From Hyphomicrobiales bacterium (GTDB taxonomy: Bacteria; Pseudomonadota; Alphaproteobacteria; Rhizobiales; Aestuariivirgaceae), in the NCBI GenBank assembly GCA_023266715.1, contig JAHFPK010000138.1:1-7238 (forward strand): DNA of 7,238 nt, in the 5' to 3' direction. The notes beneath the pieces are model-generated. The model saw only the letters and a list, made by a program, of their open reading frames with translations. It made no database searches and was not told where the DNA came from. A program made the translations under genes and the position numbers. Of this stretch, positions 1 through 4,687 are shown piece by piece (within the stretch, counting starts at the first letter, position 1; each line of letters starts with the position of its first letter).

Positions 1-824
1 CCGCCGAGAATTTCGCAAATCTTGTCGTAGACGACTGCGTTGGTTTGATGGTCCTTGCCAAACATTTCGAAATCAACGCCAAGGGCCGCCCAGCGCATGC
101 CGAAATCCGGCTTCCATTGCAACTTCACATGGCCGCCGGTTACAGGGAGTGTCGTATCGCGCCCGTCTTCATCGGCGAAAGTGATGGTGCCATTTTTGGC
201 ATCCACTTCCTTCATGGGCACATAGAGAATCCGTCCTGTGATGGGTGAGATGGGCAGGAAGGGGCTGTAGGTCGCCTGCCGTTCCTCACCAAGCGTCGGC
301 AGCATAACGCCCATGATGGCGTCATAGCGTTCGGCGGCGCGGCGCAGCATGGCATCGAATTTGCCCGCCTTGTAATATTCCGTGGCGCTGGCGAATTCAT
401 AGTCGAAGCCGAAGGTGTCAAGGAAACGCCGCAGCATCGTGTTGTTATGGTGGCCGAAGCTCTCATAATCGCCGCCAAAGGGATTGGGCACGGAGGTGAG
501 TGGCTTGTGGAGGTGCGGCTCCAAAAAATTGCGATCCGGAACATTGTCGGGAATCTTGCGCATGCCGTCCATGTCGTCGGAAAAGCACAGAAGCCGCGTT
601 GGAATATCCGACATGGTTTCAAAGGCACGACGCACCATGGTGGTGCGGGCCACTTCGCCAAAGGTGCCGATGTGGGGCAGGCCTGAGGGGCCGTAACCGG
701 TCTCAAACAGAATTTCCGTCTTTGGTGTTTTGCTCTTCTTGATCCGCGCCAAAAGCTTCCGCGCTTCCTCGAAAGGCCAGGCACGGCTTTCAAGAGCTGC
801 GGCGGAAAGGACGGGGTCGGTCAT
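1..824 (-). CDS. lysS: Lysyl-tRNA synthetase, class I (lysine--tRNA ligase), N-terminal part, cut by window edge
   Basis: This cytoplasmic enzyme charges tRNA-Lys with lysine using ATP. The class I form (also called lysK) is unrelated to the usual bacterial class II enzyme. The minus-strand frame opens with ATG at 824-822 and stays open for 274 codons to the left edge, roughly half of a class I enzyme of about 530 residues. The Rossmann-fold signature is clear: residues 45-57 read GPSGLPHIGTFGE, with the HIGH-type motif as HIGT at 51-54. The FGMRWAALGVDFEMFGKDH stretch at 241-259 is typical of the family. The KMSKS loop would lie beyond the window. The start is fixed by an in-frame TGA a few codons upstream, with no other start codon between. 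No strong Shine-Dalgarno sequence is visible before it. The regulator gene ends 77 bases upstream on the same strand. The identification is close to certain from the motifs. Confidence 0.95.
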   Translation of the reverse strand, partial: MTDPVLSAAALESRAWPFEEARKLLARIKKSKTPKTEILFETGYGPSGLPHIGTFGEVARTTMVRRAFETMSDIPTRLLCFSDDMDGMRKIPDNVPDRNFLEPHLHKPLTSVPNPFGGDYESFGHHNNTMLRRFLDTFGFDYEFASATEYYKAGKFDAMLRRAAERYDAIMGVMLPTLGEERQATYSPFLPISPITGRILYVPMKEVDAKNGTITFADEDGRDTTLPVTGGHVKLQWKPDFGMRWAALGVDFEMFGKDHQTNAVVYDKICEILG

Positions 825-901
825 GTGATCACTCGAAGTTATTCAGACATTGTGCCCGACAGGCTGGGGCCCGGCGTTGTTAGGGATGTCTCGAGACTTC
901 G

Positions 902-1819
902 TCAATCTTTGAGGGCAAACCGTGCTTCGGACAAAGCGGTGCTTAACCTTGGTGCGGCGAAGTCGATGAAGGCCCTGATCTTCGGCGCCACGATGCGACG
1001 CTGCGCGTAGATGAGGTTTACGGGGACCGGCGGCGGCCTAAACTCGTTGAGCACAGGAACAAGGCGTCCTTCACGAATTGCATCGGTCATCATGTAAGAC
1101 AACGCAATAGTGATTCCTTTGCCATGTTCGGCCGCGCTTATGCAAGCATGCGCATCATTGATCTCAAGTCGAATGGGAAGCGTAATGCGGGCAGGCTTGC
1201 CAGCCTTGAAATATCTCCACTCCCGGTTTGGCATCAATGCCGTTTGACCAATAATCGTGTGTATTTTCAGATCTTCGGGCGCTTTGGGGGAACCATGCCT
1301 GGCGAGATAGGCAGGACTGGCGACAAGCATGCGGCGGATGTCACCCACATGCCTTGAAACCAGCGATGAATCCGGCAAATTGGCAATGCGAATGGCAAGG
1401 TCGAAACCTTCATCGATGAGATCAACCACCCGGTCAAACAGCAGCAGCGAGACATTGATGCGCGGATTGGCGTCAATGAAGTCCATGACAATGGGTTGCA
1501 GCATGGCGCGCCCAAAGGTCAGCGAGGTGGTGATCGTCAGGTTGCCGCTCACGACATTCGACTGACCTGCAATTTCCTGTTCGGCGGTTTCAAGGTCACC
1601 GAGCAAGCGGCGTGCATCATCAAGAAATTTTATGCCGGGTTCCGTAAGCCGCAGACTTCTCGTCGTCCGGTCGAAAAGACGGACGCCCAGGCGCTCCTCA
1701 AGCGAAGCAATGGTGCGCGTGACTGCAGGAGGCGAGCTGTGAATAACAGCTGCCGCCTTGGCGAGACCGCCATGGTCAGCCACGGCGATGAAGACTCGGA
1801 GTTCGTGGAAGCGATCCAT
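902..1819 (-). CDS. LysR-family transcriptional regulator
   Basis: This is a 305-residue DNA-binding regulator, the usual length for LysR proteins. Residues 1-60 form the N-terminal winged helix-turn-helix: it starts MDRFHELRVFIAVADHGG, continues with SSPPAVTRTIASLEERLGVRLF and ends in the conserved RTTRSLRLTEPG. The remainder, from about residue 88, is the periplasmic-binding-protein-like effector domain (GNLTITTSLTFGRAML, then DLAIRIANLPDSSLVSR). An earlier in-frame ATG at 1831-1829 would add four residues (MELT). I prefer 1819 because GGAA sits six bases upstream of it, and because an operator-like palindrome covers the upstream ATG. The gene is divergent from the AhpD-like, NTF2-like and PNPOx-like genes and very probably controls them and itself. 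The effector cannot be deduced. The subfamily resembles regulators that sit next to small oxidoreductase genes, but that is an inference from context. Confidence 0.94.
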   Translation of the reverse strand: MDRFHELRVFIAVADHGGLAKAAAVIHSSPPAVTRTIASLEERLGVRLFDRTTRSLRLTEPGIKFLDDARRLLGDLETAEQEIAGQSNVVSGNLTITTSLTFGRAMLQPIVMDFIDANPRINVSLLLFDRVVDLIDEGFDLAIRIANLPDSSLVSRHVGDIRRMLVASPAYLARHGSPKAPEDLKIHTIIGQTALMPNREWRYFKAGKPARITLPIRLEINDAHACISAAEHGKGITIALSYMMTDAIREGRLVPVLNEFRPPPVPVNLIYAQRRIVAPKIRAFIDFAAPRLSTALSEARFALKD

Positions 1820-1824
1820 TGTTA

Positions 1825-1841
1825 ATTCCATTTACTGGAAT
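1825..1841. promoter_or_regulatory. LysR operator-like palindrome, site 1
   Basis: The sequence reads ATTCCA-TTTAC-TGGAAT, with perfect 6-bp arms and a 5-bp centre. It contains the LysR-type T-N11-A signature (T at 1827, A at 1839). It lies just upstream of the preferred regulator start (1819) and overlaps the alternative ATG (1831-1829), a position suited to autoregulation. Binding by the adjacent regulator is inferred. Confidence 0.65.
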
Positions 1842-1847
1842 AATGTA

Positions 1848-1860
1848 TTGTTTTCAACAA
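1848..1860. promoter_or_regulatory. Central T-N11-A palindrome in the divergent region
   Basis: The sequence reads TTGTT-TTC-AACAA, with perfect 5-bp arms, T at 1848 and A at 1860. Its centre (1854) lies 21 bp from site 1 and 20 bp from site 2, about two helical turns from each. Its sequence differs from those two sites, so it could be a weaker contact or chance in AT-rich DNA. Confidence 0.35.
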
Positions 1861-1865
1861 CTATT

Positions 1866-1882
1866 ATTTCATTATGTGGAAT
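1866..1882. promoter_or_regulatory. LysR operator-like palindrome, site 2
   Basis: The sequence reads ATTTCA-TTATG-TGGAAT. It has the same 6-5-6 layout as site 1, with an identical right arm and one base different in the left arm. Its centre is 41 bp from that of site 1, about four helical turns. It touches the TTGACT hexamer at 1882-1887, the position expected for an activation site beside the -35 box. Function is inferred from layout. Confidence 0.62.
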
Positions 1883-1910
1883 TGACTATCTCAGTGTTAT
1901 CCGGAACATC
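1882..1910 (+). promoter_or_regulatory. Possible promoter of the AhpD/NTF2/PNPOx cluster
   Basis: TTGACT at 1882-1887 matches a sigma-70 -35 box at five of six positions. At 16-17 bp spacing the -10 candidates are poor (GAACAT at 1904-1909, AACATC at 1905-1910). A good -35 with a weak -10 would suit an activator-dependent promoter, and operator site 2 adjoins the -35. The transcription start is unknown. Confidence 0.35.
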
Positions 1911-1914
1911 CGGA
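1900..1914. repeat. TCCGGA inverted repeat in the leader or -10 region
   Basis: The sequence TCCGGA-ACA-TCCGGA has two self-complementary hexamers separated by three bases. It therefore reads as a direct repeat at 9-bp period and also as a 6-bp hairpin. It lies 32 bases before the start codon at 1947 and overlaps the likely -10 element. It may be a second operator or a 5' leader hairpin. Confidence 0.4.
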
Positions 1915-1946
1915 GGTCACAACAAACAAATCTCGGAGACAAATTC

Positions 1947-2501
1947 ATGTCACGCATTGCAACGCCTGCCTCCATCGAGGCCAGTTCAACAGCCTCACAG
2001 CCATTGCTTGAAGCAGTTAAAAAAATGTTAGGCAGCGTTCCCAATCTCTTTCGCATGGTCGGCAACAGCTCGGCGGCGTTAGAGGGCTATCTCGGACTCA
2101 ATGGTGCCTTGTCCAAGGGCAAGCTCGACGCTAAAACTCGCGAGCGAATTGCACTTGCTATCGCGGAGATCAACGGGTGCAATTACTGCCTTGCTGCCCA
2201 CACTTACCTTGGCAAAAACCTGGCGAAACTCGATGATGTCGAAATCGCAGCCAACCGCAATGGCGGCTCCAATGATACAAAGGCTGATACCGCCATTCGC
2301 TTTGCTGCAACGATTGCAAGAACACGCGGCCATATTGCCGACAGTGATCTGCAGGCTGCAAAGTTAGCCGGCTACAGCGACGCTGAAATAGTGGAAATTG
2401 TTGCCCATGTGGCCCTCAACACGCTGACGAACTACGTCAACAATGTCACCGGAACGGATATCGATTTCCCCATGGTTTCAGCCGCTAAAAAGGCGGCTTG
2501 A
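1947..2501 (+). CDS. AhpD-like peroxidase-related protein (carboxymuconolactone decarboxylase family)
   Basis: This 184-residue, all-helical protein belongs to the CMD/AhpD fold. Members of this type are thiol-dependent alkylhydroperoxidases or related redox proteins, usually cytoplasmic oligomers. The AhpD-type active site is visible at residues 66-85: Glu66, Cys78, Cys81 and His85, in NGCNYCLAAH. This matches the E-x11-C-x2-C-x3-H spacing of mycobacterial AhpD, so a peroxidatic/resolving cysteine pair is likely. The start at 1947 is preferred because GGAG lies at 1935-1938, eight bases upstream. The frame is open further upstream to 1758, but that stretch crosses the operator region and overlaps the regulator gene, so it is not coding. 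The gene is first in a three-gene plus-strand cluster. True carboxymuconolactone decarboxylase activity is unlikely because both cysteines are present. The substrate is unknown. Confidence 0.92.
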   Translation: MSRIATPASIEASSTASQPLLEAVKKMLGSVPNLFRMVGNSSAALEGYLGLNGALSKGKLDAKTRERIALAIAEINGCNYCLAAHTYLGKNLAKLDDVEIAANRNGGSNDTKADTAIRFAATIARTRGHIADSDLQAAKLAGYSDAEIVEIVAHVALNTLTNYVNNVTGTDIDFPMVSAAKKAA

Positions 2502-2517
2502 ATCCCAACGATGATTG

Positions 2518-2544
2518 TGGGGACGGCGCAATGCGCCGCTCCCA
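2518..2544 (+). repeat. Intercistronic GC-rich hairpin
   Basis: The RNA would fold as TGGGG-A-CGGCGC, loop AAT, GCGCCG-C-TCCCA. That is an 11-pair stem including one G-U wobble, interrupted by a single A/C mismatch. It starts 17 bases after the AhpD-like stop codon and ends 31 bases before the next start. No T-run follows, so it is a poor intrinsic terminator. An mRNA-stabilising or processing hairpin, or partial attenuator, is more likely. Confidence 0.55.
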
Positions 2545-2575
2545 TCCCCATTCAGTTCAAAAATGGAATCAACAA

Positions 2576-3043
2576 ATGGCGGACAAACCACCGCTGCCCC
2601 CGTTCACACTTGAGACTGCGATCCAGAAAGCCCGCATGGCTGAGGACGCATGGAACTCGCGCGATCCACAACACGTGGCGCTTGCTTACACCGTTGATAG
2701 CCAATGGCGGAACAGGACAGAATTTCCAAAAGGCCGCAATGAAATCATTTCGTTTCTGGAACGCAAGTGGGAACGTGAACAGGATTACCGGCTCATCAAG
2801 GAAGTTTGGGGTTGTCGTGGCAACCGCATTGCGGTGCGCTTTGCCTATGAGTGGCATGACAAGGAAGGCCAATGGTTCCGCTCCTATGGCAACGAGAACT
2901 GGGAGTTTGATGCGCATGGCCTGATGCAACGGCGATTTGCCAGCATCAACGACATGCTTATTCGTGAAAACGAACGCAAATACCATTGGCCGCTCGGGAC
3001 ACGTCCGGCAGGTCACCCCGGCCTCAGCGAACTCGGTCTCTGA
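2576..3043 (+). CDS. NTF2-like (SnoaL-fold) protein, DUF1348 type
   Basis: This 155-residue protein has the nuclear-transport-factor-2-like alpha+beta barrel, in the subgroup I recognise as DUF1348. It starts MADKPPLPPFTLETAIQKAR. Characteristic stretches are AEDAWNSRDP (22-31), the Trp/Arg-rich DSQWRNRTEF (41-50), RKWEREQDYRLIKEVW (63-78), RFAYEWHD (88-95), WFRSYGNENWEFD (100-112) and the C-terminal YHWPLG. No biochemical function is established for this subgroup to my knowledge; the cone-shaped cavity of the fold suggests small-molecule binding or catalysis. The frame opens at a TTG (2498) overlapping the previous stop codon. I chose ATG 2576 because GGAA lies at 2565-2568 and because family similarity begins at MADK. 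The upstream 26 codons would also encode the intercistronic hairpin. It is the middle gene of the cluster, 74 bases after the AhpD-like gene and 32 before the flavoprotein gene. Confidence 0.9.
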   Translation: MADKPPLPPFTLETAIQKARMAEDAWNSRDPQHVALAYTVDSQWRNRTEFPKGRNEIISFLERKWEREQDYRLIKEVWGCRGNRIAVRFAYEWHDKEGQWFRSYGNENWEFDAHGLMQRRFASINDMLIRENERKYHWPLGTRPAGHPGLSELGL

Positions 3044-3075
3044 CAGCAACAGAACTGGATACGGACGGGATCATC

Positions 3076-3702
3076 ATGGGCCACAAATTTGCGGAGATCG
3101 CCTTCACGCCCACTATAAAGAAAGAACAGGAGCGCAGCGGCAGCCGGCGCAGTTATGCCCGCATCGAAGAGGGAGACAACCACCACGACCGACTAGGTGC
3201 CGATGAAGCGGCCTTCATTGCGGAACGTGACAGTTTTTACATGGCTACCGTCAGCGAGACCGGATGGCCGTATATCCAGCACCGCGGCGGCCCGGCAGGT
3301 TTTGTGCGCATACTTGATGACAAAACCATCGGCTTTTCCGACTTCGCCGGGAATCGCCAGTATGTCAGTGTTGGCAACTTGCAGAACAACGACCGTGTTT
3401 CCATGTTCTTTATGGACTATCCGAACCAGACCCGCCTCAAGCTTCTGGGACACGTGCGGCTGATAGGAGCCGATGACTCAAAATTGCTGGAACAACTTCA
3501 GGTTCCAGGCTACCGGGCCCGTGTCGAGCGCGGCATGATCATCACCCTGGAAGGCCATGACTGGAATTGTCCCCAACATATCACGCCGCGCTTCACACAA
3601 ACACAGATCCTAACGATGGTGGCACCTCTCAGAGACAGAATAGCCGAGTTAGAATCGGCCCTTGCGGATTTGAATGCTCGCCATCAAAAGGCAGTCCCCT
3701 AG
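3076..3702 (+). CDS. Pyridoxamine 5'-phosphate oxidase-like flavin-binding protein
   Basis: This 208-residue protein has the PNPOx-like FMN-binding split-barrel fold. I place it with the predicted flavin-nucleotide-binding proteins (COG3576 type) rather than true PdxH. The barrel spans about residues 42-160: DEAAFIAERDSFYMATVSE, GWPYIQHRGGPAGFVRIL, FSDFAGNRQYVSVGNL and DRVSMFFMDYPNQTRLKLLG. The subgroup signature DWNCPQHITPRF is at 162-173. Residues 184-203 (PLRDRIAELESALADLNARH) look like a short coiled coil. Start 3076 is chosen for GGGA at 3067-3070, five bases upstream. The longer open frame from 2986 would overlap the NTF2-like gene by 58 bases and adds residues unlike the family. The spacing of 32 bases to the previous stop codon supports co-transcription. 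An FMN-dependent oxidoreductase, possibly F420- or flavin-using, is the best guess. The last base of its TAG stop begins a long inverted repeat. Confidence 0.92.
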   Translation: MGHKFAEIAFTPTIKKEQERSGSRRSYARIEEGDNHHDRLGADEAAFIAERDSFYMATVSETGWPYIQHRGGPAGFVRILDDKTIGFSDFAGNRQYVSVGNLQNNDRVSMFFMDYPNQTRLKLLGHVRLIGADDSKLLEQLQVPGYRARVERGMIITLEGHDWNCPQHITPRFTQTQILTMVAPLRDRIAELESALADLNARHQKAVP

Positions 3703-3746
3703 ATCACGATCACTTTAGGCCGATTCGGCCTAAAGTGATCGTGATC
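3702..3746. terminator. 21-bp perfect inverted repeat, probable bidirectional terminator
   Basis: The left arm (3702-3722) is GATCACGATCACTTTAGGCC plus G. The loop is ATT (3723-3725). The right arm (3726-3746) is the exact reverse complement of the left. The outer half of each arm is itself a tandem repeat, GATCAC twice and GTGATC twice. It begins on the last base of the PNPOx-like stop codon, between convergent genes. No T-tract follows on either strand, so intrinsic termination is not certain. A repeated extragenic palindrome is the alternative. Confidence 0.55.
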
Positions 3747-3757
3747 GTCGAGTCAAT

Positions 3758-3813
3758 GCTAGTGCGTGATCGTACGGTTAGCCGGTGCCCACTTAACCTG
3801 ATCACACGCTAGC
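3758..3813. terminator. Second inverted repeat at the end of the dienelactone hydrolase gene
   Basis: The arms GCTAGTGCGTGATC (3758-3771) and GATCACACGCTAGC (3800-3813) pair over 14 positions, with one mismatch and one wobble. The 28-base interior adds GGTTA (3776-3780) pairing with TAACC (3794-3798). The right arm contains the stop codon of the minus-strand hydrolase gene (3811-3809). It resembles a terminator hairpin for that gene but lacks a T-tract. Confidence 0.42.
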
Positions 3814-4654
3814 TCAAATGCTTTTTGAGAAAGGCAACCGTTCTGCTCCAGGCCAGTTCTGCGGCATCCTTGTTGTAACGCGCCGCATTGGTGTCGTTGT
3901 TGAAAGCGTGGTTGGCGCCCTCATACATGTAAAGCTCATAGGCCTTGTTATTAGCCTTGAGGGCCGCTTCAAAGGCAGGGATGCCGGCGCCAATGCGCTC
4001 ATCAAGAGAGCCATAGTGCAGAAGCAAAGGCGCTGTAATTTTTGGCACGTCGGCAGCGGCGGGTTGGCTGCCGTAATAGGCAACACCGGCACTGAGGCCC
4101 GGATCGGCAACGGCCAGCGAATTGACGGCCCCACCACCCCAGCAAAAGCCTACGGCCCCCGCCTTGCCAATGCAGGCCGGATTGGCTTTCACTGCGGCGA
4201 GTGCTGCGGACGAAGACGCGGTAATGCTTTCCGGGGTTAAGGTGCTGATCATGTCACGGGCCTTGTCGGCGTCTTCAGGGGTGCCACCAAGGCCGCTCAA
4301 ATAGTCCGGCGCCAGGACCGCAAAGCCTTCAACAGCCAGGCGCCGCGCCACATCTTTGATATGCGGATTGAGGCCACGGTTTTCATGGATGACAATGACA
4401 CCGGGGTATTTGCCTTCCGCACTTGATTTTACAAAATAGCCGGCGCCGCCTTTATATTCCAAAGTCTGGCTCACAATTCGCGGATCGCCCTCTGGCAAAA
4501 TATCGGCGCGGGCATAATTGTTTTCGAGGAGCGGCAACAGGGCATTTGCGGCCGTTGTACTCCCTGCAAGGATCGTGAGTTTTTCCATGAAGGTCCGGCG
4601 GTTCATGCCACCGTGGGTGAAACGATCGAAGAGGGTGATAAATTTCTGGTCCAT
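3809..4654 (-). CDS. Dienelactone hydrolase family protein with Tat-type signal, YghX-like
   Basis: This 281-residue alpha/beta-hydrolase belongs to the dienelactone hydrolase (carboxymethylenebutenolidase) family. The catalytic residues are visible: Cys171 in GFCWGGG, Asp218 in GSLDER and His249 in GANHAFNN. Glu91 in VIHENRGLNPH matches the active-site glutamate of the family. The N-terminus resembles a twin-arginine signal: MNRRTFMEKL at 17-26, a hydrophobic stretch to about 42, and a likely cleavage site after Ala50 (YARA|D). The mature enzyme should therefore act in the periplasm, unlike classical cytosolic dienelactone hydrolase. Length and the HENRGLNPHIKDVARRLA stretch recall the E. 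coli YghX group. The start has GGAG at spacing seven upstream. The gene is convergent with the flavoprotein gene and divergent from the helicase gene, with only 33 bases between start codons. Substrate is unknown, and an ester or lactone is expected from the family. Confidence 0.93.
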   Translation of the reverse strand: MDQKFITLFDRFTHGGMNRRTFMEKLTILAGSTTAANALLPLLENNYARADILPEGDPRIVSQTLEYKGGAGYFVKSSAEGKYPGVIVIHENRGLNPHIKDVARRLAVEGFAVLAPDYLSGLGGTPEDADKARDMISTLTPESITASSSAALAAVKANPACIGKAGAVGFCWGGGAVNSLAVADPGLSAGVAYYGSQPAAADVPKITAPLLLHYGSLDERIGAGIPAFEAALKANNKAYELYMYEGANHAFNNDTNAARYNKDAAELAWSRTVAFLKKHLS

Positions 4655-4687
4655 GACGGGGCTCCATTTCCCTGCTTAAAGAAAGGC

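Noticed and set aside
212..793. 193-codon minus-strand open frame
   Set aside because: It lies in another frame of the lysyl-tRNA synthetase gene and has low-complexity Pro/Ser/Arg-rich composition; the true frame shows clear class I synthetase motifs.
825..832. GTGATCAC palindrome directly before the lysyl-tRNA synthetase start codon
   Set aside because: It shares GTGATC with the 3702-3813 inverted repeats, but an 8-bp palindrome is short enough to be chance and has no companion site.
888..897. GTCTCGAGAC palindrome downstream of the LysR stop codon
   Set aside because: At 10 bp, without loop or T-run, it is not convincing as a terminator or operator.
1758..1946. N-terminal extension of the AhpD-like frame
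   Set aside because: It overlaps the regulator gene and the operator region, does not resemble the family, and a good ribosome binding site precedes ATG 1947.
2498..2575. N-terminal extension of the NTF2-like frame from a TTG codon
   Set aside because: It would have to encode the intercistronic hairpin; family similarity and a GGAA ribosome binding site support the start at 2576.
2552..3049. 165-codon minus-strand open frame
   Set aside because: It is opposite the NTF2-like gene, with no family signature and no sensible start context.
2986..3075. N-terminal extension of the PNPOx-like frame
   Set aside because: It overlaps the preceding gene and has Arg/Thr-rich sequence unlike the family; ATG 3076 has GGGA at proper spacing.
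3818..4240. 140-codon plus-strand open frame
   Set aside because: It lies antisense to the dienelactone hydrolase gene, whose catalytic residues and signal peptide are clear.
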